Shown: in pieces, positions 1 to 7,136 of the stretch | Layout of the letters: each line of letters starts with the position of its first letter | Position numbering within the stretch: position 1 is the first letter of the stretch | Origin: an uncultured Verrucomicrobiota bacterium | Lineage (GTDB): Bacteria > Verrucomicrobiota > Kiritimatiellia > RFP12 > UBA1067 | Direction of reading: 5' to 3' | NCBI GenBank assembly: GCA_946615875.1 | Contig: CAMOIK010000033.1 | Span: 1 to 14,816 of the forward strand | Length of the DNA: 14,816 nt | Translations under genes and position numbers: made by a program | The notes under the pieces: model-generated | The model's database searches: none | What the model was told of the DNA's origin: nothing | What the model saw: only the letters and a program-made list of their open reading frames with translations

Positions 1-53
1 TTGCCTGCGCTTTGCTCGGTTTGCGCTGATGCGCCACACGGACTCACGGAAAA

Positions 54-71
54 TATGCTATAATACGCGGC
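54..71 (+). promoter_or_regulatory. Extended -10 promoter P1 for sctU, GC-rich discriminator
   Basis: TATGC precedes a perfect TATAAT hexamer at 59-64, giving an extended -10 (TGC directly before it). ACGCGGC at 65-71 follows, and then the sctU ATG at 72. No convincing -35 hexamer is visible, as is common for extended -10 promoters. A start site about 7 nt after the hexamer would fall at or next to the ATG, so the sctU mRNA would be leaderless. The same arrangement recurs at three other places in the window. Confidence 0.7.
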
Positions 72-1163
72 ATGGCGGAGTCGTCTGGCGAGAAAACAGA
101 GATGCCAACCCCCAAGAAGCTGCGCGACGCGCGGCAGAAAGGGCAGGTCTGCACGTCCAAGGACATAGTATCCACGGCGATACTGATCGTCCTCTTTTGC
201 GTTCTCGGCTGGATGGGCGCGGCCCTGATGGATGATAGCGGCGATATGCTGCGCGTGGTCGCGGGCGGCATCGAGCACAACGACATGTTCTCGCTGGGCG
301 AGTCTGTAAAGATGTCGACGTTCGTCATATGCAAGCATTCGTTCATCTTCGTGATCGTGGCGGCGGTCGTCGGGATAGCGGCGAACGTGGCGCAGGTCGG
401 CTTCCTCTTCACGTTCGAGCCGATCATCCCGAAACTGGAGAAGCTCAATCCGGTGGAGGGCGCGAAGAAGATATTCTGCATGAAGAACCTCTTCGAGTTC
501 CTCAAGAACGTCGTCAAGGTCTCCTTCCTGGGCTACCTGCTCTACAAGATAATCGCAGCGAGCGTGCCGGAACTGCTGACCATGTGCTACGGCACGGTGG
601 ACGACATATTCCCCTGCTTGAAGCTCATGCTTCGCCGCCTGGCGGTCTATACCGCGTTCGGATACATCGTCATCGCCATCGTGGACCGCCTCTTCCAGGG
701 CCGGAACTTCACCAAGCAGATGATGATGACCAAGGACGAGGTGAAGCGGGAATACAAGGAAATGGAAGGCTCTGCCGAGGTGAAGCAGGCGCAGAGGCAG
801 TTCCGCGACGAACTGCTCAACGGCCCGGACCCGGTGAAGGCCACCAAGAAGTCCAGCGTGGTCGTGACGAACCCGACGCACATATCGGTCGGCATCCGCT
901 ACGACGCCGACGAGGCTCCGCTGCCGCGCATCTGCGTCATGGGCGCGGGCAAGCGCGCCAAGGTCATCCGCGAGACCGCCCTCGCCGAGGGCATACCGGT
1001 AGTGGAAGACGTGCCGCTGGCGCGTTCGCTCTTCGCGGAGGGGCACGTCGAGGACTTCATACCGGACTCGCTCATCGAGACGGTCGCCGAAGTCCTCAAG
1101 TGGGCGAAGAAGATAAAGGACGCGAAGAAGGAGGAGGACGAGCTCGACAGCGTCCAGCTCTAG
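72..1163 (+). CDS. sctU: Type III secretion export apparatus switch protein SctU (YscU/FlhB family)
   Basis: This 363-residue protein is the inner-membrane component that switches substrate specificity of the type III secretion export gate. The N-terminus (EKTEMPTPKKLRDARQKGQV) is the family signature. Four hydrophobic segments lie at about 31-52, 85-108, 150-170 and 188-207. They are followed by a cytoplasmic linker and the autocleavage motif NPTH at 267-270, where the family cuts between Asn and Pro. The C-terminal domain carries APLP and AEVLKW, which resemble injectisome SctU rather than flagellar FlhB, and no flagellar genes are in view. ATG 72 is chosen because the N-terminus matches the family and promoter P1 ends just upstream. 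The ECF sigma gene starts 13 bp downstream. Other sct genes are absent here and may lie left of the window. Confidence 0.93.
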   Translation: MAESSGEKTEMPTPKKLRDARQKGQVCTSKDIVSTAILIVLFCVLGWMGAALMDDSGDMLRVVAGGIEHNDMFSLGESVKMSTFVICKHSFIFVIVAAVVGIAANVAQVGFLFTFEPIIPKLEKLNPVEGAKKIFCMKNLFEFLKNVVKVSFLGYLLYKIIAASVPELLTMCYGTVDDIFPCLKLMLRRLAVYTAFGYIVIAIVDRLFQGRNFTKQMMMTKDEVKREYKEMEGSAEVKQAQRQFRDELLNGPDPVKATKKSSVVVTNPTHISVGIRYDADEAPLPRICVMGAGKRAKVIRETALAEGIPVVEDVPLARSLFAEGHVEDFIPDSLIETVAEVLKWAKKIKDAKKEEDELDSVQL

Positions 1164-1176
1164 GCCGGAGCGCCGA

Positions 1177-1710
1177 ATGGCGGAAACGCAACCGAACTCC
1201 AGGGACCATGTTATGACAATAGAGGAACATTATGCGGCGATAGCGCCGAGGTTGACGAACTGGCTCGTGGCCACCGGCAGCCCCTACCACGACGCCTGCG
1301 ACCTCGTCCAGGCGGTCTTCCTGAAGCTGTGGAAGATGAAGGACGACCTGCGCGACAGCGACGCCGCCGTCAGCGGGCTGGCCTTCACCATGGCGAAGAA
1401 CCTGCGCAAGAACGCCGCGCGCGACGATAGCCGCATGACATTCAAGGAGGAGATAAAGGAGGAGGATGCGGGCGCGGTGGGCGCGGGCGTCATGCCGTCT
1501 GACTCCGCATATCTGCGGCGGCGCCTGAACCAGGCGTTCTCGCAGCTGCCTCCCAACCTGCGCGAGGCGTACACCATGTTCCAGATAGGAGAGCTTTCCA
1601 TCCGCGAGATATCCCACGAGCTGGGCATCTCGGAGGGTCTCGTAAAGGTGCGCATACACCGCGCAAAGACGAAACTGAAGGAAATCCTAGCCGACCTTGT
1701 AACCTTCTGA
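1177..1710 (+). CDS. ECF-type RNA polymerase sigma factor
   Basis: This 177-residue protein has the two-domain form of an extracytoplasmic-function sigma factor. Region 2 runs over about residues 18-85 (HYAAIAPRLTNWL, then DLVQAVFLKLWK and FTMAKNLRKNA). Region 4 covers about 116-172, with a helix-turn-helix (SIREISHELGIS, then VKVRIHRAKTKLKEIL). It would direct RNA polymerase to a specific set of promoters. ATG 1177 has CCGGAG six bases upstream; ATG 1213, giving an N-terminus MTIEEHY, is a possible shorter start with AGGGA ahead of it. It lies 13 bp after sctU and 33 bp before the 88-residue gene, so all three are probably co-transcribed. ECF factors such as HrpL control type III secretion in some bacteria; a similar role here is inference. 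No anti-sigma factor is encoded next to it. Confidence 0.88.
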   Translation: MAETQPNSRDHVMTIEEHYAAIAPRLTNWLVATGSPYHDACDLVQAVFLKLWKMKDDLRDSDAAVSGLAFTMAKNLRKNAARDDSRMTFKEEIKEEDAGAVGAGVMPSDSAYLRRRLNQAFSQLPPNLREAYTMFQIGELSIREISHELGISEGLVKVRIHRAKTKLKEILADLVTF

Positions 1711-1743
1711 CCGCATCCGTGTAGTATTCGCGGAGACACAACC

Positions 1744-2010
1744 ATGACACTGAATTTCAACGTAGGAAACTTCGGGGCCGCCGCCGCGGCCCAGGCACGC
1801 GACGTCTCGCGCATCAACCAGGCCGAAGACGCGAAAATGGCGAAAGGCTCGGACTTTTCCTCCTTTTCCGTCACTCGCGGGACGGCGTCGCCCGAGGATA
1901 TCGCCGGGGCGGCCATCGGCGAAGATGCGCTTCGGCGCGACGATCCCCTGGGCAATCTCGTGAAGTCCGCCTACAATCTGCCGCCTCCGCCGCCTCCATG
2001 GGAACTGTGA
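1744..2010 (+). CDS. Small protein with poly-proline C-terminal tail, unknown function
   Basis: This 88-residue protein is not assigned to a family. It has an Ala-rich N-terminal part (NFGAAAAAQARDVSRINQAED), a polar middle, the segment DDPLGNLVKSAYNL, and an end of six prolines then WEL. No signal peptide or membrane segment is visible. GGAG at 1732-1735 sits 8 bp before the ATG, a good ribosome-binding site, so this is likely a real gene. It is the last gene of the sctU-sigma cluster, and its stop is 34 bp from the end of the convergent gene. Its size would suit a type III secretion needle, rod or chaperone component, but I see no motif of those families. A secreted substrate or a sigma-factor partner are equally open. 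The run of prolines could stall ribosomes unless EF-P assists. Confidence 0.7.
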   Translation: MTLNFNVGNFGAAAAAQARDVSRINQAEDAKMAKGSDFSSFSVTRGTASPEDIAGAAIGEDALRRDDPLGNLVKSAYNLPPPPPPWEL

Positions 2011-2012
2011 GC

Positions 2013-2033
2013 CGGCGGCGCGCACGTCCGCCG
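2013..2033. terminator. Hairpin between convergent genes, possible bidirectional terminator
   Basis: CGGCGG at 2013-2018 pairs perfectly with CCGCCG at 2028-2033 around a 9-base loop. It fills the 34-bp gap between the 88-residue gene and the convergent UGSC-like gene. No T-run follows on either strand, so intrinsic termination is uncertain. The region is GC-rich and short stems occur by chance. Confidence 0.35.
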
Positions 2034-2044
2034 ACGCGCTCGCC

Positions 2045-4000
2045 TTACCGGGCGACGAGTCTGTCCCAGTCTTTTGGCAGGGCGATTTTCACTGTTTTGA
2101 AGCCGCCCCCGGGCACGCACATCGCCTTGTTGCGGGCGGCATCGCCGGTGACTATGATGGCGCTTTTCCCTTTCGCCATCGCCGGCACGGTCATGGTCGA
2201 ATTTCCGGGGATCCACGCCATCCACGGCGGCATGGGCGTCAATTCCGCGCCTTCCGACCTGGAGATTCGCTGGATGTGCTGTTCCAGCGTGTGCTTGCGC
2301 GGATCGAACGCGCTGCCGGGGTTCCCCCAGTAGTTCGCGAATGCGCGCGAGGCCAGAGGGATGCGGGCGGTCTCTTCCAGCGCGGTGCAAAGGGCGTTTT
2401 TGGAGCGGTAGCGTCTGGCTAGCGCCGTCGCCACCCCCTCTGTCAGCAAGAAGGTGCGATATGTGCAGGGCATCCCGCTCTGCACCGCCATCTGGGACTT
2501 CTCGACGGCGTCCCACGCGATCATGTCCTTGATGCGCTCCGCGTCGGAAGTCGCCGGCACGAGATTGTTTCCCCAGTTTATGGACGATGCCACCGTGAGC
2601 GTGGAGTCGCCTTCCGAGAACCCCAGCTGCACGTGATACGGCTGCCAGCCGATCCGCTTCACCGCTTCTTCGTCCTCGACCAGGCACCACGGCATCAGAT
2701 AGCCGAACGTCCCCATGCGGTTCTCCTTGACGCGATAGCCGCCCAGGTTCAGCATCGCGAGATTCATGAAGCGCCCGAAGACGGCGTTTTTCGGCTCTGA
2801 AATCTCGCCCTGCCCGCAGTCGAAGCCGAGCTGCCTGGCGACGGGGCCGTTGAGCCAGCAGTATGGCGTCCAGGCGTGGGTAGAGCACAGAGGGCGCCGC
2901 CAGTCGCCCGCCTTCATCGCCTCGACAAACGCCAGGCAGAGCGGCATGAATTCCGGCGGGCACCCGGCCATGACGCCGTTGGCGGCCACATGGCGCACGG
3001 TGACTTCGCGTTGCGCCGGCGGTATTGCGCCGAGTGAATGCCCCGGCGGAAGGTCGGTGAAACGCAGGAATTCTGCCACCGCTTCTTCCGTGGGCGGAAT
3101 GACAGGCAGGCCGTCGGACCAGCCGGAATCCGCGAAAATGCGCTGTATTTCCGCGAGAGACCCGGATATTTCCGTCTTTGCGGCATTTCCGTCTCCCGCC
3201 GTCGCATCTGGCGGCGGCGGCGTGGTCAGGCCTTTCTTTATCTGTGGCCATAGGATGTTGCGGGTGTTTGCGAGCAGTTCCTCCCGCGTATGGCTGGCGA
3301 ACGCGCCTGGGTATTCCGCCGTCGCGAGGGCTGGAAGACCGGCTGCTTTCGCGGTCGTCTTCGCTTCGCGCACGAACCCGGTCCCGGCGATCATCACGCT
3401 CGGGATGCCAAGTTCTTCGGCGGCGATGCACGAGCCAGCCTCTTTTGGCGTGCAGAGTCCGCAGCCGCCATTCCCCGAAATCACAGCATCGACCTTGCAT
3501 TCGCGCAGACGCCGCTGAAAGGCATCCTTTTCCCGGCGCACCACGCCCGGTCGCGGATACGGGCCCGCCGAGCCGATTTCGTTCAACAGATACACTTTGG
3601 CGGTTGGATATTCGGCGAGAATCAGCTTTTTCATCTCCGGATGCGTGACATTCGCCATGAAGCTGCCGCCGACGATCGCTATAGTCTTGCCATCCAGGGT
3701 CTTCAGGCGCGGCGCGACGGGCAGCGGCTTGACCGCGCTCTCCGGTACGGGCGAGACGACGGAGAACTCCGCCACGGATGCGTCAGACGGCAATGTGCAC
3801 GAGCTATCCTTGCACGCGGACCCGGTCGCCGCGCCCCCAAAATCGAACGCGGACGCCGCCGCCGCCGAAATCGCGGCAAGCAACATGAATACCGCGCATC
3901 TGGCGCTGCGCCCGGCTGCCGGCGCAGTGCGCTTCGCCTCGTTGCCCGTCGCAAGCGCCGAAAACGGCATTCCCGCTCTGTCGTTGTATTCCGCGCACAT
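2045..4000 (-). CDS. Secreted two-domain protein with UGSC-family-like N-terminal half (Cys form)
   Basis: This 651-residue protein starts at ATG 4000, fixed by a strong ribosome-binding site (AAAGGAGGAG, six bases upstream). A long polar N-region precedes a hydrophobic stretch at about 36-52 ending ASA, so export is likely. Domain 1, about 100-255, has a beta-strand/Gly opening (KTIAIVGGSF) and ISGNGGCGLCTPKEAGSC. C180-G-L-C183 sits where UGSC (seleno)proteins carry Sec-Gly-Ser-Cys. A linker with PPPP at 261-264 leads to domain 2, about 281-651. It begins GWSDGLPVIPPTEE, contains NGVMAGCPPEF and is Cys-rich; I recall this module beside UGSC domains. The chemistry is unknown; the CxxC suggests thiol redox or metal binding. 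It is a lone gene facing the cluster at 54-2010 and divergent from the polysaccharide operon. Family assignment is by memory of motifs. Confidence 0.8.
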   Translation of the reverse strand: MCAEYNDRAGMPFSALATGNEAKRTAPAAGRSARCAVFMLLAAISAAAASAFDFGGAATGSACKDSSCTLPSDASVAEFSVVSPVPESAVKPLPVAPRLKTLDGKTIAIVGGSFMANVTHPEMKKLILAEYPTAKVYLLNEIGSAGPYPRPGVVRREKDAFQRRLRECKVDAVISGNGGCGLCTPKEAGSCIAAEELGIPSVMIAGTGFVREAKTTAKAAGLPALATAEYPGAFASHTREELLANTRNILWPQIKKGLTTPPPPDATAGDGNAAKTEISGSLAEIQRIFADSGWSDGLPVIPPTEEAVAEFLRFTDLPPGHSLGAIPPAQREVTVRHVAANGVMAGCPPEFMPLCLAFVEAMKAGDWRRPLCSTHAWTPYCWLNGPVARQLGFDCGQGEISEPKNAVFGRFMNLAMLNLGGYRVKENRMGTFGYLMPWCLVEDEEAVKRIGWQPYHVQLGFSEGDSTLTVASSINWGNNLVPATSDAERIKDMIAWDAVEKSQMAVQSGMPCTYRTFLLTEGVATALARRYRSKNALCTALEETARIPLASRAFANYWGNPGSAFDPRKHTLEQHIQRISRSEGAELTPMPPWMAWIPGNSTMTVPAMAKGKSAIIVTGDAARNKAMCVPGGGFKTVKIALPKDWDRLVAR

Positions 4001-4006
4001 ATTGAA

Positions 4007-4016
4007 CTCCTCCTTT
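4007..4016 (-). promoter_or_regulatory. Strong ribosome-binding site deciding the start of the UGSC-like gene
   Basis: Read on the minus strand this is AAAGGAGGAG, six bases before ATG 4000. It rules out the longer reading frame opening at 4123. It is also the best Shine-Dalgarno match in the window, in contrast to genes such as sctU and the wza-like gene, which have none. Confidence 0.8.
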
Positions 4017-4032
4017 GTAGTTGTCCGTCGTC

Positions 4033-4050
4033 GGCGCACATTATACCATA
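4033..4050 (-). promoter_or_regulatory. Extended -10 promoter P2 for the UGSC-like gene
   Basis: On the minus strand this reads TATGG, TATAAT (4040-4045), then GTGCGCC. TGG directly before the hexamer makes an extended -10. The bases 17 away on the upstream side (TGCCAT) are a poor -35. The predicted start lies near 4033, giving a leader of about 33 nt that contains the ribosome-binding site. The sequence after the hexamer matches P1, P3 and P4. Confidence 0.7.
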
Positions 4051-4116
4051 TTTGGTCCGTAGATGGCAGGTGGCTGTCGGTCGATGGTATTTGGTGAAAA
4101 TTGCCGCGCCCCCCTA

Positions 4117-4153
4117 TTGACAAGCGACGGCAAAAAGTAGTATAATATGCGCC
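4117..4153 (+). promoter_or_regulatory. Consensus sigma-70 promoter P3 of the polysaccharide export operon
   Basis: A perfect TTGACA at 4117-4122 is followed by an 18-bp spacer and a perfect TATAAT at 4141-4146, then ATGCGCC. The expected start site is near 4153, so the ATG at 4147 would not be transcribed with usable context and ATG 4159 becomes the likely start, with a leader of only about six bases. This is the strongest-looking promoter in the window, and it diverges from P2 across about 70 bp. Confidence 0.82.
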
Positions 4154-4158
4154 AAACT

Positions 4159-4842
4159 ATGGGTAAGGTATGCCTAAAATTCGCGTATGCACTGTTTGCG
4201 AGCCTTGTGCTTTGCGGCTGTGCGACTGTGACCGAGACGGTTTCCCGGCTCTTCAAGGATAAGGAACCGCCGATGCCGGCGGAGTTCGTCGCGTCGTATT
4301 TCGACGGGCCGCGCGTCCGAAAGGGCGTTGCATTGATAGTCCAGGTCAGCACGATTTCCCAGCAGCCTGTGACGATGCAGGTGCAGGTCGACCAGAAGGG
4401 CGATATCATCCTGCCGCATCTGCTGCGCGAGCCGGTCCCGTGCGACGGGCTGACGCTCGACGCCCTCAAGGAGAGGCTCGTCAAGGAATACGCCGTATAT
4501 TACAAGCAGCCGCAGGTCATGGTGACGTTCGCGCCGTTCGACATGAAGAGCGGCAGCGTGAGCCCGTGGGGGACGGTGACGGTGCTCGGGGAGGTCGTGA
4601 GCCCGGGGCCGGTCAATGTGCCTTCGACGATGGACTTGACCGTGACCAAGGTTCTGCGCGACGCCGGCGGCATGAAGCCGTTCGCCGACAAGCGCAACGT
4701 GCAGGTCACGCGGTGCGACAAGGACGGCAAGCAGACCAAGTACATCGTGAACATCGACGAGATCGGCAAGGATGGCCGCATAGACAAGGACATGACGCTG
4801 TGCGCCGGAGACGTGGTCTGGGTGCCGGAGACTTGGTACTGA
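4159..4842 (+). CDS. Short Wza-like polysaccharide export lipoprotein (OPX family)
   Basis: This 227-residue protein belongs to the outer-membrane polysaccharide export family, which forms the periplasmic and outer-membrane part of capsule or exopolysaccharide exporters. A lipoprotein signal with likely lipidated C21 (LVLCGC) comes first. The Poly_export domain covers about 52-125 (VDQKGDIILPHL, then LTLDALKERLVKEY and QPQVMVTF). One SLBB-like domain lies at about 138-220 (VTVLGEVVSPGPVNVP, then VTKVLRDAGGMKPFA, ending AGDVVWVPE). The protein stops there. E. coli Wza is about 380 residues, with two SLBB-type domains and a C-terminal helix that crosses the outer membrane; both the second domain and the helix are missing here. 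Start 4159 is preferred over 4147 because of promoter P3; no ribosome-binding site precedes either. It is the first gene of the operon. Confidence 0.88.
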   Translation: MGKVCLKFAYALFASLVLCGCATVTETVSRLFKDKEPPMPAEFVASYFDGPRVRKGVALIVQVSTISQQPVTMQVQVDQKGDIILPHLLREPVPCDGLTLDALKERLVKEYAVYYKQPQVMVTFAPFDMKSGSVSPWGTVTVLGEVVSPGPVNVPSTMDLTVTKVLRDAGGMKPFADKRNVQVTRCDKDGKQTKYIVNIDEIGKDGRIDKDMTLCAGDVVWVPETWY

Positions 4843-4909
4843 GACTGCGAAAGCCGGACGACGACTCTTCTTAATAAGGAATAAAGGAAAACAGAAAAGG
4901 AACCCAACC

Positions 4910-5845
4910 ATGAAGAAACTGCTGATGATTGCGGCCATGGCTCTGGCCGGCGCAACAATGGCGATGACGCTTCAGGAAGCCGCCGCCAAGATACCGGAGG
5001 CGGTAGCCAACCCTGCATCCACCGCGGACATCGTGAAAGAGCTTTCGCCAGACGACCAGGTCGAGTTCCTTTCCATGCTGAATGCCGCAATCGCAAAGAT
5101 GAACGGCTCTGCGGACGAGCTTTCGTCCATTTTCCTGGCCGTGAACGAGGCGGCCCTCAAGGCCCACGGCAAAGGCAACCTCCAGGCGATGCTCGCGACC
5201 ACGTTCGCCACCGTCCCGCCGGAGCACCTGACCGTCCTCAACGAGAGGCTCGCCAAGGATCTCTTCAACCGCAACGCCGATCCCACGCGCCCGATCAGCG
5301 ACGCCGACTTCGCCAAGCTCGCGAAGGACGCTATGCAGACGATCGCCACGCGCGCTTCTGACACCGACGACGCAGCGGTCCGCACGACGTTCGCGCTTCT
5401 GATGTTCGTCCGCGCGTCCGAGGGGACGCCCGCCGATCTGCGCAACACGCTCGCCGAGACCATCTCCGATCCTGCCGCCCGCGAGCTCGCCCTCAACGAG
5501 TGGGTGCCCGCGGCCATGGGCGAGAACACCCCCAAGACCTACGACCCGATGCTCGGCGCCAGCGACGTCGCCGCCGATGTCCCGGTCCCGACGAGCGTTC
5601 TCACGATCGCGAACTCTCAGGACATCGTCCCGCTCCTTTCCGACCTCGCGGCAGACCACGCCGAATACGAGCACTCTATTGGCATGGGCATCGGCAACGC
5701 CGGGCTGCCCGGCTTCGCGCCGACGATCAACAGCCGCCCCGTGACCAAGAACGAGTATCTGCCTTGGAGCTCGGGCAACAAGCGCGGCGAACGGCGCGAC
5801 AGCGAGGAGCCCCGCACCTACCCCTTCCAGAGCATCTACGACTGA
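4910..5845 (+). CDS. Secreted helical protein of unknown function in the export operon
   Basis: I do not recognise this 311-residue protein. A clear signal peptide (MKKLLMIAAMALAGATMA) precedes an Ala/Asp-rich, probably mostly helical body. It contains segments such as LSPDDQVEFLSMLNAAIAKMN and VPPEHLTVLNERLAKDLFN. A more extended C-terminal tail (about 240-311) has Gly- and Pro-rich stretches and ends YPFQSIYD. No lipobox or membrane anchor is seen, so it is probably periplasmic or surface-exposed. The start has AAAAGGAA seven bases upstream. It lies 67 bp after the wza-like gene and 37 bp before the beta-barrel gene, so it may be an accessory part of the exporter, for instance joining lipoprotein and barrel. 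That role is inferred from position only. Confidence 0.82.
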   Translation: MKKLLMIAAMALAGATMAMTLQEAAAKIPEAVANPASTADIVKELSPDDQVEFLSMLNAAIAKMNGSADELSSIFLAVNEAALKAHGKGNLQAMLATTFATVPPEHLTVLNERLAKDLFNRNADPTRPISDADFAKLAKDAMQTIATRASDTDDAAVRTTFALLMFVRASEGTPADLRNTLAETISDPAARELALNEWVPAAMGENTPKTYDPMLGASDVAADVPVPTSVLTIANSQDIVPLLSDLAADHAEYEHSIGMGIGNAGLPGFAPTINSRPVTKNEYLPWSSGNKRGERRDSEEPRTYPFQSIYD

Positions 5846-5882
5846 ACCACGCACTATACAAACCTCTTGAGGACACATCACC

Positions 5883-7136
5883 ATGAAACCCAGCAAGATT
5901 TCGCTTTCGCTCTGCGCTTCCGCGCTTGCCGCAGCGGCCGTTGCGGGCGACTATGACCGCCCCCAGGGCTTCAAGATCGGCGATCGTCTCACCTTGACGC
6001 CTTACGTCTCCCTTTCCTACACATACGACTCGAATGTCGACTCCGCCAAACATTCCAAAAGCGGCTCCAACTGGTCGGTAAACCCCGGCCTCGGCCTGTC
6101 GTATGTCGGGGAAAACTGGGGCTTGACCGGCACGGCCTGGTACCAGTATCACGCCTACAACCGCTACACTTCGCAGTTGAACGAGTCTAGCTACGGCGAG
6201 CAGCTGGCCTTTGACTGGCGCGACTCCCGCCCTGACGAGAAGGGCTGGACGGCCAAGATGACCGAGCGCTTCCACCAGATCGCGCAGGACGACGACATGT
6301 CCAACCACAACGGACGCGGCATGGGGCGCGACCGCAAGGAGTTTAGTGTCGAAGGCGTGGTGGAGCGGCGCCTGAACCGCAACGTCCATCTCGCGATGAC
6401 CGCCAGCTACTACCTCCTCGACTACGACAACGACGTCAAGAAGTACGCTCCCATGTACGGGTGGAAGCGCGCCACGGTCGGCGGCGAGGCCGGCTACATG
6501 GCGTCCAAGTGGACCGACTTCATCATCCACGGCGACTACATGTGGTATGACCAGGACAACAACAAGCTGCGCAGCGGCCGCTACTACGAGGGCTATACCC
6601 GCCGCGGCAAGAAGATCAATGCCGACTCCAACGGCTGGACTCTGATGGGCGGCATAGCCACCCGTGCCACCGAGCGCATATCCTATCGCGTCATTGGCGG
6701 CTACAGCCGCTTCGACTACGGCGACGGCGCCAAGAAGCTTGGCGGCTTCACATACCAGGCGGCGGCGAACTGGATCATAAGCGACACGCTGAGCTTCACG
6801 GCCCTCGGTTCGAGCTACTACCAGCCCTCCGAGAACAGCTACGGCACGGCGCAGAAGGTCCATACCATGAGCGCGGGTCTCGCGAAGAGCTTCGTTCGCG
6901 GCAAGCTGACGGGCAATGTCGATGTCGCCTACCGCAAGCAGACGACCGAGTATGCCGAGTACGACATGGACAAATACGACGAGGACATCTGGACGAGCCG
7001 CATTGGGATGAACTACCACCTCAACCGCTTCTTCACTTTCTTCGCGCGTCTCGAATACCAGTTCACCGACAGCGACCACAGGGACTACGAGTATGATCGC
7101 TGGCGCGGCACGGTTGGCGTGCGCATCTCCTACTGA
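5883..7136 (+). CDS. Outer-membrane beta-barrel protein, putative polysaccharide pore
   Basis: This 417-residue protein has a signal peptide (about residues 1-21, ending AVAG). Its body consists of alternating hydrophobic/polar strands rich in Tyr, Trp, Gly and Asp, for example LTPYVSLSYTYDSN, WGLTGTAWYQYHAY and FFTFFARLEYQF. It ends VGVRISY, with the aromatic C-terminal residue typical of barrels inserted by the BAM machinery. Strand count suggests roughly 16-18 strands. It resembles the BBP2-type barrels found in exopolysaccharide loci, including those linked to PEP-CTERM/exosortase systems. GAGGA lies nine bases before the ATG. Its place two genes after a helix-less Wza-like protein suggests it forms the actual outer-membrane pore. 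A generic porin-like barrel is the alternative. Confidence 0.83.
   Translation: MKPSKISLSLCASALAAAAVAGDYDRPQGFKIGDRLTLTPYVSLSYTYDSNVDSAKHSKSGSNWSVNPGLGLSYVGENWGLTGTAWYQYHAYNRYTSQLNESSYGEQLAFDWRDSRPDEKGWTAKMTERFHQIAQDDDMSNHNGRGMGRDRKEFSVEGVVERRLNRNVHLAMTASYYLLDYDNDVKKYAPMYGWKRATVGGEAGYMASKWTDFIIHGDYMWYDQDNNKLRSGRYYEGYTRRGKKINADSNGWTLMGGIATRATERISYRVIGGYSRFDYGDGAKKLGGFTYQAAANWIISDTLSFTALGSSYYQPSENSYGTAQKVHTMSAGLAKSFVRGKLTGNVDVAYRKQTTEYAEYDMDKYDEDIWTSRIGMNYHLNRFFTFFARLEYQFTDSDHRDYEYDRWRGTVGVRISY

Noticed and set aside
72..1163. Flagellar FlhB instead of SctU
   Set aside because: The C-terminal domain pattern (APLP, PLARSLF, AEVLKW) fits injectisome SctU better and no flagellar gene is present, although the flanks are unseen.
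1719..1733. Weak fifth copy of the promoter motif (TAGTAT then TCGCGG) before the 88-residue gene
   Set aside because: Only four of six bases match the -10 and there is no TGN extension; co-transcription with the sigma gene explains expression as well.
3449..3463. Selenocysteine in the UGSC-like protein
   Set aside because: The motif codons are ordinary Cys codons on the minus strand; no in-frame TGA is present.
1971..3500. Long minus-strand open frame overlapping the UGSC-like gene
   Set aside because: It is Arg/His-rich with no domain signature, and it shadows the gene at 2045-4000, which has a strong ribosome-binding site, promoter and export signal.
4001..4123. Longer start for the UGSC-like protein at 4123
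   Set aside because: It would place promoter P2 inside the coding region; the ribosome-binding site at 4007-4016 fits ATG 4000.
4147..4158. ATG 4147 as start of the wza-like gene
   Set aside because: It directly abuts the TATAAT of P3, upstream of the expected transcription start.
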